NCBI GenBank assembly: GCA_900769355.1
Contig: CAAGGG010000052.1
Span: 1 to 23,596, forward strand
Source of the DNA: Candidatus Gastranaerophilales bacterium
Lineage (GTDB): Bacteria; Cyanobacteriota; Vampirovibrionia; Gastranaerophilales; Gastranaerophilaceae
Direction: 5' to 3'
DNA length: 23,596 nt
Positions 1-6,603 of this stretch are shown here, piece after piece; position 1 is the first letter of the stretch, and every line of letters starts with the position of its first letter. The notes beneath the pieces are model-generated. The model saw nothing but the letters and a program-made list of their open reading frames with translations, made no database searches and was not told where the DNA came from. Position numbers and translations under genes: made by a program.

Positions 1-140
1 TGAATAAATATTGTTGCAGAGGGCTACGTGCGTAAGAGCTTATCACCAAAAAACTGAAGTATGGACGAATATTGTCACAGAGGGCTACGTGCGTAGCACC
101 TAAGCTTTCAGAATGACGACTTCGTAATTATTTACTGTAA
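1..140. repeat. Two tandem copies of a dispersed intergenic repeat
   Basis: The motif CAGAGGGCTACGTGCGTA occurs twice, near 18-34 and 80-97. The second copy continues through GCACCTAAGCTTTCAGAA and TGACGACTTCGTAAT. The same sequence, reverse complemented, is at about 23466-23535 at the other end of the window. The piece CAGAATGACGACTTtGTAAT also recurs near 3934 and 13361. This is a genome-dispersed intergenic family of unknown origin. No ORF with a credible start is seen in it. Confidence 0.7.
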
Positions 141-179
141 CGAACTTAACGTCCTATCGTCTTAGCGACTTCTAAATTC

Positions 180-596
180 TTACCTCTGAAAAATGTTAAT
201 CATATACGGACTTGAGCCTTTTTCATGCAAATCCCGCCAGTCTTGACGAGTAACTTGTTGTAACTGAATGTCACGTTTGTATTGATCATTAAAAAACTTT
301 TGCCTTCTTCTTAAACCATCATAACATTTTTCTTTATAAACATTATCCATAGCGTTACACTGACGTAAAGCCGTATTAAACTCTTTTCTTCGATTTGCCC
401 AATAATTATAAATCTCTTGCGTAGACTTTGAACCCTCAGGCCAAAACCACTGAATTTCTTTATATTCAGCATTCTCCAATCCATCAGGGCAAAAATCGTC
501 CCATCTCGGAGCTACAATCTCCGCAAAACACGCCAAACCCGAAAATGTCAATATAGAAAAAAGTATTATATATGTAAATCCGTTTTTAAGTTTCAT
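180..596 (-). CDS. Small exported hypothetical protein
   Basis: This 138-residue protein is not recognised. The N-terminus is a typical Sec signal peptide: a basic MKLKNG start, a hydrophobic stretch of about 15 residues, then a likely signal peptidase I site after CFA near residue 25. A cysteine sits at the end of the hydrophobic core, but the residues before it (GLA) do not make a good lipobox, so a lipoprotein is less likely. The mature part is hydrophilic, rich in Trp, Arg, Gln and Tyr, and has three cysteines that could form disulfides outside the cytoplasm. The start is preceded by TAGGAA at a rather long spacing, so the ribosome binding site is weak. No neighbour suggests a function; the next genes are a micro-ORF and pfp on the other strand. 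It is an ordinary-looking periplasmic or secreted protein of unknown role. Confidence 0.65.
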   Translation of the reverse strand: MKLKNGFTYIILFSILTFSGLACFAEIVAPRWDDFCPDGLENAEYKEIQWFWPEGSKSTQEIYNYWANRRKEFNTALRQCNAMDNVYKEKCYDGLRRRQKFFNDQYKRDIQLQQVTRQDWRDLHEKGSSPYMINIFQR

Positions 597-696
597 TCGT
601 TCTTAATTCCTAACCATAATATAATCAAATTCATAAAATTATTCAACAAATTGTAAAGTTGCTTAATAAATTAAAAACCAAGAACTTTTAACAATA

Positions 697-725
697 TTGC
701 ATTAATTTTAATATTATATTATAAT
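697..725 (+). promoter_or_regulatory. Putative promoter of the micro-ORF at 799
   Basis: A perfect TATAAT at 720-725 lies 17 bp downstream of TTGCAT at 697-702. The -35 match is only partial (TTG conserved). Transcription would start near 732, giving a leader of about 67 nt ahead of the strong Shine-Dalgarno sequence at 785-791. Confidence 0.5.
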
Positions 726-798
726 TACACTGTAGGGTGCACATACTAACTCCGTTACACACAATTTACGTAGAAATTGAACGGAAGGAGGTATAGCT

Positions 799-873
799 AT
801 GATTGACAAAATAATAATGCTACTAATAGCATTTGATATACTGTTAGTAGCATTAAATTTACTAAAATCGTAG
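799..873 (+). CDS. 24-residue hydrophobic membrane peptide
   Basis: This short ORF runs ATG 799 to TAG 873. It begins MIDK, has a hydrophobic core (IIMLLIAFDILLVALNLL) broken only by one Asp and one Asn, and ends KS, so it would form a single transmembrane helix. Its support is the ribosome binding site: AAGGAGG at 785-791, the best Shine-Dalgarno sequence in the window, seven bases before the ATG. A TATAAT promoter lies about 75 bp upstream. The stop codon is embedded in a GTAGGGTGC repeat that begins a hairpin-rich region. Tiny hydrophobic peptides of this kind include type I toxins and small membrane-complex subunits; the sequence does not decide between them. No antisense RNA promoter was identified. 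That it is translated is an inference from the signals. Confidence 0.55.
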   Translation: MIDKIIMLLIAFDILLVALNLLKS

Positions 874-927
874 GGTGCGTAGCAAGCTCTTAACAAAGCA
901 CTTAACACGTTAAGGGCTTCGCCCTAC
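869..927. repeat. Palindromic repeat after the micro-ORF
   Basis: GTAGGG at 870-875 can pair with CCCTAC at 922-927. Inside are CTTAAC/GTTAAG arms at about 903-916 and a tight GGGC-TTC-GCCC hairpin at about 916-926. The phrase GTAGGGTGC at the left end also occurs at 733-741, so the micro-ORF lies between two direct copies. The right part could act as a terminator-like structure, but no clear T-run follows. Confidence 0.45.
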
Positions 928-1071
928 ATATACATTATTTACGATTTTTCAGATTTTGTCAAGTGTTTGAGCAGTTTTAGCAGAGTTATGTTGCAGTTTT
1001 GTTTCACTTTTATCTTTTTTATAGTACACTGTTACCTGTAAATGGTATTACTTAATATAAGGAAGAAAAAT

Positions 1072-2754
1072 ATGGAAAAACTTTCACCGTTACAAATCGA
1101 GAGATTAAAGTATCAACCAAAACTTCCATCTAGCCTTTCAGAAGGCATCAACAGCTTGGAAATGGTTGAAGGTTCTGCAACTCAATCAGTTAGAGATCAA
1201 GAACAAATTCAAGAATTATTCAAAAACACTTACGGAAAACCTGTTGTAACATTCAAACACACAGCATCTTCTAATTCATCAGAAGTTAGAAATGTCGGTG
1301 TAATCCTTTCAGGCGGTCAAGCTCCTGGTGGGCATAACGTAATCGCAGGTTTGTACGACGCTTTGAAACAAGCTAATTCAGCTAACAAATTATACGGTTT
1401 CTTAGGCGGTCCTTCTGGAATTATCGAAGGTAAATACGTTGAATTTGATGACAAATTTATGGACGCTTACAGAAACACTGGTGGTTTCGATATCATCGGA
1501 TCAGGCAGAACTAAGCTTGAAACAGAAGAACAATTCGAAAAATCACTTGCTGTATGCAGAAAATTAAAAATTTCTGCTGTTGTAATCATCGGTGGCGACG
1601 ATTCAAACACTAACGCAGCACTTTTGGCTGAATGGTTTGTTAAAAACAACACAGGCATTCAAGTTATCGGTTGCCCTAAAACAATTGATGGCGACTTGAA
1701 AAACGACCAAATAGAAATTTCATTCGGTTTCGACACAGCTACAAAAACTTACGCTGAACTTATCGGAAACATTGAACGTGACGCAAATTCAGCTAAAAAA
1801 TACTGGCACTTTGTAAAAATCATGGGTAGAAGTGCTTCTCACGTAGCTTTGGAAGCTGCTTTGCAAACTCAACCAAACATCACTTTGATTTCAGAAGAAG
1901 TTGAAGAAAAGAAAATGTCTTTGGAAAGCATTATCAACTACATGTGCGGCATCATCGTTAAACGTGCTAACATGGGCAAAAACTTTGGTATTGCTGTAAT
2001 TCCTGAAGGCTTAATTGAATTCATTCCTGAAATGAAATCAATGATTGCAAACTTGAACGACATTATGGCAGCTTTGGAAAACGATTCAGAATTCGTAAAC
2101 GCAACTACAATTCGCGACAAATTCGACATTGTAGAAAACAGACTTGAAGCTGACAACGCAAAAGTTTACGCATCACTTCCTGTTTTAATTAAAGGTCAAT
2201 TGCTTGCAGACCGTGACCCTCACGGAAACGTTCAAGTTTCTAAAATCGAAACTGAAAAACTTTTAATCGAAATGATTTCAACAAGACTAGACGAATTGAA
2301 ATCACAAGGTGAATTCATTGGCAAATTCAATGCACAATCACACTTCTTCGGTTACGAAGGAAGATGTGCATTCCCATCAAACTTTGACGCTGATTATTGC
2401 TACTCACTAGGCTTCAACGCTTTTGCTCTAATCAACTTCGGTTTGACAGGCTACTTGTCATCAGTTAGAAACTTGACAGCTCCTGCTTCTGAATGGGTTG
2501 CTGGCGGAATTCCTCTAACAATGATGATGAACATGGAAAAACGTCACGGTGAAATGAAACCTGTTATCCAAAAAGCATTGGTAAAACTTGACGGACCTGT
2601 TTTCAAACAATTGGAAGAAAACAGAGAAGACTGGGCACTAAACGACAGATATTTGTTCCCAGGTGCAATCCAATACTTTGGACCATCTTGCGTATGCGAC
2701 GTAACAACTTGCACTCTTCAATTAGAAAGAGCCAAACAATTAGTTAATGCGTAA
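1072..2754 (+). CDS. pfp: Pyrophosphate-dependent 6-phosphofructokinase
   Basis: The enzyme phosphorylates fructose 6-phosphate to fructose 1,6-bisphosphate using pyrophosphate, the reversible glycolytic step in many fermenters. It is the long (560-residue) type. Visible motifs are GGQAPGG (about 81-87, phosphate binding), GGDDS (about 174-178), PKTIDGDL (about 202-209, catalytic Asp) and MGRS (about 251-254, sugar phosphate). The second Asp in GGDDS and the Lys in PKTIDGD are the family signature of PPi rather than ATP use. An in-frame ATG lies at 1042, but 1072 is chosen because AAGGAAG stands just before it, the upstream ATG has no Shine-Dalgarno sequence, and families usually begin near here. 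The codons for Asn, Phe, Tyr and His are strongly biased to C-ending forms, unlike most neighbours, which suggests high expression. The gene is monocistronic and has its own terminator. Confidence 0.93.
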   Translation: MEKLSPLQIERLKYQPKLPSSLSEGINSLEMVEGSATQSVRDQEQIQELFKNTYGKPVVTFKHTASSNSSEVRNVGVILSGGQAPGGHNVIAGLYDALKQANSANKLYGFLGGPSGIIEGKYVEFDDKFMDAYRNTGGFDIIGSGRTKLETEEQFEKSLAVCRKLKISAVVIIGGDDSNTNAALLAEWFVKNNTGIQVIGCPKTIDGDLKNDQIEISFGFDTATKTYAELIGNIERDANSAKKYWHFVKIMGRSASHVALEAALQTQPNITLISEEVEEKKMSLESIINYMCGIIVKRANMGKNFGIAVIPEGLIEFIPEMKSMIANLNDIMAALENDSEFVNATTIRDKFDIVENRLEADNAKVYASLPVLIKGQLLADRDPHGNVQVSKIETEKLLIEMISTRLDELKSQGEFIGKFNAQSHFFGYEGRCAFPSNFDADYCYSLGFNAFALINFGLTGYLSSVRNLTAPASEWVAGGIPLTMMMNMEKRHGEMKPVIQKALVKLDGPVFKQLEENREDWALNDRYLFPGAIQYFGPSCVCDVTTCTLQLERAKQLVNA

Positions 2755-2772
2755 GATTAGGCAATAATATTA

Positions 2773-2808
2773 AACTCGGACTGATAATCCTCAGCCCGAG
2801 TTTTTTAT
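2773..2808 (+). terminator. Rho-independent terminator of pfp
   Basis: A stem of 12 bp with one mismatch (AACTCGGACTGA pairing with TCAGCCCGAGTT, six-base loop) is followed by a run of six T. It starts 19 bp after the pfp stop codon. Confidence 0.9.
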
Positions 2809-2815
2809 TGTAGAA

Positions 2816-2910
2816 GATCACGGAGTCAAATTGCCACGATAGCGAAATGAGCAATAACTTGTTAGCGAAACAAACGACAGAACGAGTGTTGTTTAAGCGG
2901 TAAAGTTAAA
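2816..2910. repeat. 95-bp dispersed repeat, copy 1
   Basis: The sequence from GATCACGGAGTCAAATTG to GCGGTAAAGTT closely matches 3808-3903, including CACGATAGCG, ATGAGCAATAACTTGTTAGC and the AAGCGG/GAGCGG end; the middle (about 2870-2890) diverges. AACTT and AAGTT inside can pair. It lies between the pfp terminator and the terminator of the opposing minus-strand pair, and nothing codes here. Confidence 0.75.
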
Positions 2911-2947
2911 TAATTTATAAGAAATTCTAAATAAAACATAACCGCAT

Positions 2948-2977
2948 AAAAAAAATCGTTGAAAGATTTCAACGATT
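2948..2977 (-). terminator. Minus-strand terminator of the two-gene small-protein unit
   Basis: AATCGTTGAAA at 2954-2964 is perfectly complementary to TTTCAACGATT at 2967-2977. Read on the minus strand, the stem is followed by a run of eight T (A-run at 2948-2955). It sits about 85 bp past the stop codon at 3062 and faces the pfp terminator. Confidence 0.8.
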
Positions 2978-3061
2978 ATGTATTGTTATTAAATTTTTGC
3001 TATCCCAAATCTCGGCAGCCAATCTTCAACTGCGGGGAAATATCAACCTATGCGGTCAATA

Positions 3062-3277
3062 TTATTCTGCAACAAAACCATTCTGGTGAAATTTCACCAA
3101 TTTTGCAAGACGCCATTCTCTTGCACTAATATCATCTATGCGGTTTTGAATATCTTCTAACTCAGCCAAAAGTGTCGTCATATCTTTGTGTTGCACCATT
3201 GGCTGTTCAAAGCGTTCCTCGTCCTCGCACCAAGCGAGCGGGAAACAATTGTTTTCGAAAAGTTCTTTTTCGTTCAT
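3062..3277 (-). CDS. Small acidic hypothetical protein (second gene of a pair)
   Basis: This 71-residue protein is not recognised. It begins MNEKELFENN. The C-terminal half (about residues 33-62) looks like one long amphipathic helix rich in Leu, Ile, Asp and Arg, possibly a short coiled coil. The start at 3277 is chosen over an upstream in-frame ATG (3343) because AAGGAGTG lies eight bases before it. The gene at 3395-3625 has the same AAGGAGTG signal, and both proteins begin with a short acidic segment, so the two probably form one transcription unit ending at the 2948-2977 terminator. A strong hairpin (3297-3327) lies just ahead of this ribosome binding site. Two cysteines at 11 and 17 are the only notable residues. 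The function is unknown. Confidence 0.6.
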   Translation of the reverse strand: MNEKELFENNCFPLAWCEDEERFEQPMVQHKDMTTLLAELEDIQNRIDDISAREWRLAKLVKFHQNGFVAE

Positions 3278-3296
3278 AAGATACACTCCTTCACAT

Positions 3297-3327
3297 CGGC
3301 AGACAGGGGATTTTGCCCCTGCCACCG
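3297..3327 (-). promoter_or_regulatory. Hairpin immediately upstream of the ribosome binding site of the 3277 gene
   Basis: CAGGGG at 3304-3309 and CCCCTG at 3316-3321 form a perfect 6-bp GC stem with a six-base loop, extended after an internal mismatch by CGG/CCG at 3297-3299 and 3325-3327. On the minus strand it ends about four bases before AAGGAG. No T-run follows, so it is not a classical terminator. It may be a processing, stability or translation-control element, by inference. Confidence 0.45.
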
Positions 3328-3394
3328 ACAAATCTCTAATCAACAGCTATACAAATTTCGCCAAAGCCTCACTTCTCAAAAAAAGGATAAGCCT

Positions 3395-3625
3395 CTAAGC
3401 TTCTGTGGCTCCTTTTTTCTGATTTTGTGTAATAAATTCATGAATCATATCCACTAAATCGAAATTGCCATACTTAAATGTATAGGGCTGATTTGAATAC
3501 TCGCTGTCAGTAATTCTTTGCAATTCCTGAACCTGTTTGTAATCCATAGAATTGAAATTAAAACTTGTCATTTCACCGTAATCTAACATCAAATCTTCCA
3601 TATCCTGAAATTTTTCTTCGTCCAT
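3395..3625 (-). CDS. Small acidic hypothetical protein (first gene of a pair)
   Basis: This 76-residue protein is not recognised. It is very acidic at the N-terminus (MDEEKFQDMEDLMLDYGEM), rich in Asn, Gln and Tyr in the middle, and has no cysteines, signal peptide or membrane segment. The start at 3625 is preferred to an upstream ATG at 3658 because AAGGAGTG lies nine bases before it. It precedes the 3062-3277 gene by 117 bp on the same strand with the same type of ribosome binding site. A weak hairpin with a T-run on the minus strand (about 3378-3412) overlaps its stop codon and might cause partial termination between the two genes. A possible -10 (TATAAA, minus strand) is at 3661-3666. Role unknown; probably a cytoplasmic small protein. 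Confidence 0.55.
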   Translation of the reverse strand: MDEEKFQDMEDLMLDYGEMTSFNFNSMDYKQVQELQRITDSEYSNQPYTFKYGNFDLVDMIHEFITQNQKKGATEA

Positions 3626-3807
3626 GAGTACACACTCCTTATTAACTTCTAGTAACAAATTTTATATCGGAACATTTTGTTGAAAACTTTAAGGTTTTAA
3701 AGGAAGTTGTTACATTTATTTACAATGAATATAAGCTTTTAAATTCTGATAATTCTTGGAATCGATGTTGTTGACCAACTTTACAAGTCCTATAATGAAA
3801 GTAAATT

Positions 3808-3956
3808 GATTACGGAGTCAAATTGCCACGATAGCGGAATGAGCAATAACTTGTTAGCGAAACAGGCAACAAAAACAGCCTTTGTTTGAGCGGCAAAGTT
3901 GTTTAATAGGCTGGATTCTTTCGCTGTCGCTCAGAATGACGACTTTGTAATCTGTT
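3808..3956. repeat. Composite intergenic repeat, copy 2 with inverted ends
   Basis: The first 95 bp repeat 2816-2910. It is followed by GGCTGGATTCTTTCGCTGTC and GCTCAGAATGACGACTTTGTAATC. The left end GATTACGGAGTC and right end GACTTTGTAATC are imperfect inverted repeats, so this may be a whole element of about 150 bp. A third boundary copy (ATTTGACTCCGTAATC) is at 9979-9994. The remainder of the 3626-4169 gap (544 bp) shows no credible gene; an apparent ORF at 3903-4142 (-) is a translation of this repeat. Confidence 0.6.
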
Positions 3957-4154
3957 AATCATACATATAGCGAGTTTGGCTGTTTTCTTGTTGAGCTTAC
4001 AAGTTATTAGTGAATGTAGCGTGTGGCTGGTTTTGTGGAACTTTTTCCATAAAAAGTTCCCGCCGTCCGCGCAGGACAGAAATAAGTATAGAGTATAAAT
4101 TTTAAATAATAGACACATCATTAAATAATAAATCATACCCATTTACATTTTTAA

Positions 4155-4163
4155 TGCTAAAAT
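4155..4163 (+). promoter_or_regulatory. Extended -10 promoter giving a leaderless mRNA for the 4170 gene
   Basis: TGC precedes TAAAAT (4158-4163), an extended -10 pattern. Six bases then lead directly to the ATG at 4170. No Shine-Dalgarno sequence is present, so transcription probably starts at or next to the A of the start codon. No convincing -35 is seen. Confidence 0.45.
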
Positions 4164-4169
4164 GTAGTT

Positions 4170-4520
4170 ATGGCAGATATATTTGATAAATTAGCAAAGT
4201 CAGATTTTAGAAGTAAATTCAAGCTCAAACAAGCAGATAAGGATTATATTGCACAAAAGAGTTTGGACACTATTGAACGCCATGCGCACGATTTTATTTC
4301 TAAACGTCTTGCACCTGCAGAAATTCCAAATGACGGCAAACAGACTCCAATGAAAGGACACCCTGTATTTATAGCTCAGCACGCAACCGCTTGCTGTTGT
4401 AGAGGTTGTTTATCAAAATGGCATAAAATTCCAAAAGGAATAGAATTAACCCAATCTCAACAAGATTATGTTGTCGGAATTATCATGGAATGGATTAAAA
4501 GACAAATTGCAGATTTTTAG
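4170..4520 (+). CDS. DUF4186 family protein
   Basis: The 116-residue product matches my memory of the DUF4186 family along its whole length. It has the N-terminal FRSKF-L segment, a helix ending RHAHDFI, the central block RLAPAEIPNDGKQTPMKGHP, the stretch VFIAQHATACCCRGCL, then KWH-IPKG and a C-terminal IMEWIKRQ helix. The biochemical role of the family is not known to me. The His/Cys cluster (QHATACCCRGCL, about residues 70-81, plus KWH) looks like a metal site, which is an inference. No Shine-Dalgarno sequence precedes the ATG; instead an extended -10 ends six bases before it, so the message is probably leaderless. It is flanked by repeat-filled spacers, and no operon partner is apparent. 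Confidence 0.85.
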   Translation: MADIFDKLAKSDFRSKFKLKQADKDYIAQKSLDTIERHAHDFISKRLAPAEIPNDGKQTPMKGHPVFIAQHATACCCRGCLSKWHKIPKGIELTQSQQDYVVGIIMEWIKRQIADF

Positions 4521-4561
4521 AATGATGTAATAGTGGCAATTTTAAGTAACAATTTCCCTGA

Positions 4562-4622
4562 AACTGTCACTCCGGACTCCGATCCGGAGTCTGTTTTGGG
4601 GTAATATTAGGTTCTGAATAGC
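4562..4622. repeat. 60-bp palindromic repeat, copy 1
   Basis: AACTGTCACTCCGGA leads into an 8-bp perfect palindrome (ACTCCGGA 4569-4576, TCCGGAGT 4583-4590) and the unit ends with TTCTGAATAGC. The same unit is at 13419-13479. It follows the DUF4186 gene and could form a terminator-like hairpin (CTGTTTT follows), but its recurrence suggests a REP-like element. Confidence 0.7.
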
Positions 4623-4636
4623 CTCCCCCGCATCTT

Positions 4637-4666
4637 GTCGGCATAGCAATGCCGACCTACCTTTTT
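4637..4666 (+). terminator. Possible terminator hairpin downstream of the DUF4186 gene
   Basis: GTCGGCAT (4637-4644) and ATGCCGAC (4649-4656) form a perfect 8-bp stem with a four-base loop. A run of five T follows after CTACC. The T-run is offset from the stem and such hairpins also occur as dispersed repeats, so the terminator call is tentative. Confidence 0.4.
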
Positions 4667-4794
4667 AAGTGAATAGGTGAATATGAAAATAAGTGAATAA
4701 GTTCATATAGTTCGCTCCGCTTAAAAATATACTTTGGTGCGATAGCACCTGTTACGAACTTATTCACCTATTCACTTATTATCTTATTTACTTT
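4665..4794. repeat. MITE-like GTGAATA element, copy A
   Basis: About 130 bp with long inverted arms built from AAGTGAATAGGTGAATA-type units (left) and TTATTCACCTATTCACTTAT (right). The centre carries a GGTGC-gata-GCACC stem (4736-4749). It is in the opposite orientation to copies C and D. The rest of the 4521-4872 gap holds the two hairpins above and a tail (about 4805-4865) resembling the segment at 23386-23465. Confidence 0.7.
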
Positions 4795-4872
4795 TATAAG
4801 ACCTTAGTAACTTAACGATACAGACTTTGCATCTATGCCTCTTGGTATCTAATTTCCACTTTAGCTACTTTA

Positions 4873-5490
4873 TTAATGTTCAAAGTTTAGAAGCTTAAAT
4901 CCTTTTTTCTTCTTTTCTAACTCCCTATCTGGGAGTTCATAACATTTTATACAACGAGCTTCATAAGTTTCGTCTCCACCAATCATAATCAATGGTGAAT
5001 TTTTATCCGCAGGTTTTCCGTCAATAAGTCTTTGTGTTCTTGTCGCGTTTTCGCAACCACATTTCATACAAACTGCGTGAAGTTTATGAACTTCCGTTGC
5101 AATACACATCAATTCAGGCATACTTCCAAAAGGTTCAGCCTTAAAATCAAGTTCCAAACCTGTACCGATAATTTTTTTGCCTTCGTCCATTAGTTTTGAA
5201 ATAACTTTTACAATATTTTTATCGAAAAATTGAAGTTCATCAATTGCAATAACTTCATCTTCCGGTTTTACAACACTCATAATCTGAATGGCGTGCTTTA
5301 CCTTAATAGCATCAAGCCACAAACCGTTTCTTGATTCAATATAATCACCTTTTGCGCGAGTATCAACCTCAGGCGAAATAACCTTAACTTTTCTCTTAGC
5401 AATAATTGAGCGTCTAACACGTCTTAAAAGTTCTTCTGTTTTACCGCAACTCATCGGTCCTGTAATTAATTCAAAACTATATCCGTACAT
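4873..5490 (-). CDS. tdk: Thymidine kinase (type II)
   Basis: Thymidine kinase makes dTMP from thymidine and ATP in nucleotide salvage. The 205-residue protein has the P-loop GPMSCGKT (11-18), Walker B AIDELQFF with the catalytic Asp-Glu at 84-85, the lid or lasso region GLELDFKAEPFG (111-122), and the zinc site formed by C141, C144, C180 and C183. The GGDETYEARC segment carries the substrate-binding Tyr. Length and order match the tetrameric bacterial family. GGTGGGAAA precedes the ATG as a modest ribosome binding site. A TATAAT-like box on the minus strand at 5551-5556 would give a leader of about 54 nt. It lies downstream of the TrmB gene on the same strand, 93 bp away, probably as a separate unit. 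Confidence 0.95.
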   Translation of the reverse strand: MYGYSFELITGPMSCGKTEELLRRVRRSIIAKRKVKVISPEVDTRAKGDYIESRNGLWLDAIKVKHAIQIMSVVKPEDEVIAIDELQFFDKNIVKVISKLMDEGKKIIGTGLELDFKAEPFGSMPELMCIATEVHKLHAVCMKCGCENATRTQRLIDGKPADKNSPLIMIGGDETYEARCIKCYELPDRELEKKKKGFKLLNFEH

Positions 5491-5550
5491 TTTCCCACCA
5501 TTTTTGCGAGCTTAAAAGCATGTCGCAATTATAATCTCCATCTTTTTATA

Positions 5551-5556
5551 ATTATA
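5551..5556 (-). promoter_or_regulatory. Putative -10 box of tdk
   Basis: The minus strand reads TATAAT here, about 60 bp upstream of the tdk start. The -35 region is A/T-rich without a clear hexamer at 17 bp, so the call rests on the -10 alone. Confidence 0.4.
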
Positions 5557-5583
5557 CACCCCTAAAAAATTTTTAAAAGTAAA

Positions 5584-6381
5584 TTAATGTAAAATTTTAT
5601 CACGCAATTTCTTCAAACCAGCACCATAGAAATACCTCAACTGTTCAGGGAAATTGTCCGAAATATCAATCATGTACATATCATGAACAAGCAACGCCTT
5701 TATCAAAAAAACTACTTCAGGATTTTTTGTCCAAATAACATTTGGCTGACCATTTTTGGCAGGCTGAGTAACTCCAAAAAGCCCCTCATTATCATCTGCC
5801 GAAAGAAACACAAACTTTCCACTCGTATAATGCTCCAACATCGGCACACCGGAATGTTCAAAAACAGCACCGAAATTGCACGTAAAATTATCAAATTTAA
5901 CGATTTTCACATCAAGCCCACGATTGTATGCGTCAAGCAAATGTTGCTCAACATATTTAAAATCCTGTCCCCAAAGCTCAATATAGACAGACTTTTTCGC
6001 CTCTTTAATAATTTCAATAATTTTATCAATAATCTTTGTTTTGCCACTAAGTCCGATTATCGGCTCAGTGTACTCTTCTTCCTTCACTGACGGAAGTTTT
6101 TTTTCAAGAAAATTTATTGTCGAATCAATTTTCCGCTTATAGCGTTTCGTCAATTCTTTAGGCTTTATCGGCGTATATGTCACAGGTTTTGAGTTTGACG
6201 CAAGTGCGATATTCAGACTCTCCAAGCTTTTCAAGGTGTCATAAGTTCTTGATTGCGGGATATTTGCAAGTTTACTAATCTCATATCCTGTTGCCGGAAA
6301 CTTCTTTAACAAAGCAATATAAACCTTTGACTGATACTCATTCAGCCCAATTTCTTTTAACTTTTCAACAATCTCGTCCAT
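5584..6381 (-). CDS. TrmB-family transcriptional regulator
   Basis: The 265-residue protein has an N-terminal winged helix-turn-helix typical of TrmB (about residues 5-75: GLNEYQSKVYIALL, then GYEISKLANIPQSRTYDTL with recognition-helix features). A basic coiled linker follows (about 78-105) and then a C-terminal ligand-sensing, phospholipase-D-like domain (SVYIELWGQDF, VFLSADDNEGLFGV). The archaeal and bacterial members that have been studied sense sugars and control sugar uptake or glycolysis genes; the target here is unknown because no sugar operon adjoins. There is no Shine-Dalgarno sequence: TTGCTA, a 17-bp spacer and TAAACT end six bases before the ATG, so the mRNA may be leaderless. The probable small-RNA gene at 6431-6538 lies just upstream on the same strand, and its terminator separates it from this start. 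Confidence 0.85.
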   Translation of the reverse strand: MDEIVEKLKEIGLNEYQSKVYIALLKKFPATGYEISKLANIPQSRTYDTLKSLESLNIALASNSKPVTYTPIKPKELTKRYKRKIDSTINFLEKKLPSVKEEEYTEPIIGLSGKTKIIDKIIEIIKEAKKSVYIELWGQDFKYVEQHLLDAYNRGLDVKIVKFDNFTCNFGAVFEHSGVPMLEHYTSGKFVFLSADDNEGLFGVTQPAKNGQPNVIWTKNPEVVFLIKALLVHDMYMIDISDNFPEQLRYFYGAGLKKLRDKILH

Positions 6382-6387
6382 AAAACG

Positions 6388-6416
6388 AGTTTAACTTATT
6401 TAAAAAAATTTAGCAA
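6388..6416 (-). promoter_or_regulatory. Promoter for a leaderless trmB-family mRNA
   Basis: On the minus strand TTGCTA (6411-6416), 17 bp and TAAACT (6388-6393) precede CGTTTT and the ATG at 6381. Both hexamers match consensus at four of six positions with the ideal spacing. The start of transcription would coincide with the start codon. Confidence 0.5.
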
Positions 6417-6430
6417 GAATGTGAAGAGAT

Positions 6431-6464
6431 AAAATAAAAAGCACGCCTACACCACTAGACGCGC
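6431..6464 (-). terminator. Rho-independent terminator of the small RNA
   Basis: On the minus strand GCGCGTCTA pairs with TAGGCGTGC (two G-T wobbles, loop GTGGTG), followed by TTTTT-A-TTTT. Confidence 0.8.
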
Positions 6465-6538
6465 TCAAATGAATAACTTAATTGAAACCTAAGGAAACGA
6501 CGGTTTAAATGTAACGGCATTTAGACCGTTTCCCTTAT
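6431..6538 (-). ncRNA. Probable small RNA or terminated leader upstream of the TrmB gene
   Basis: A complete non-coding transcription unit is visible on the minus strand. A promoter (TTGAAA, 17 bp, TATATT at 6545-6550) would start RNA near 6538. The first structure is a long hairpin: GGGAAACGG and TAAATG pair with CATTTA and CGTTTCC across about 6493-6533. A single-stranded AU-rich stretch follows, and then a 9-bp terminator stem with a T-run at 6431-6464. The RNA would be about 105 nt. It does not resemble SRP RNA, 6S RNA, tmRNA or a riboswitch I know. No ORF of substance lies in it. It could be an independent sRNA or an attenuated leader for the TrmB gene, which has its own promoter downstream. 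Confidence 0.55.
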
Positions 6539-6544
6539 ACCCAC

Positions 6545-6573
6545 AATATAACACACTTTTTTCAAAATTTCAA
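6545..6573 (-). promoter_or_regulatory. Promoter of the small RNA
   Basis: On the minus strand TTGAAA (6568-6573) and TATATT (6545-6550) are separated by exactly 17 bp. This is one of the two best sigma70-type promoters in the window. Confidence 0.7.
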
Positions 6574-6603
6574 GTCTTAAACCTTGTTTTAAAATCAATA
6601 TTT

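Noticed and set aside
714..908. Minus-strand ORF of 64 codons opposite the micro-ORF
   Set aside because: It is antisense to the better supported 24-codon ORF and the repeat, with no Shine-Dalgarno sequence.
1042..1071. Upstream ATG for pfp adding ten residues
   Set aside because: No Shine-Dalgarno sequence before 1042, whereas AAGGAAG lies right before the ATG at 1072.
3903..4142. Minus-strand ORF of 79 codons
   Set aside because: Its C-terminus is a translation of the dispersed CAGAATGACGACTTTGTAAT repeat, it has no ribosome binding site and the composition is erratic.
6431..6538. 6S RNA, SRP RNA or a known riboswitch
   Set aside because: The predicted RNA is too short for 6S, lacks the SRP GGAA-loop domain, and shows no conserved core of a riboswitch class I recognise.
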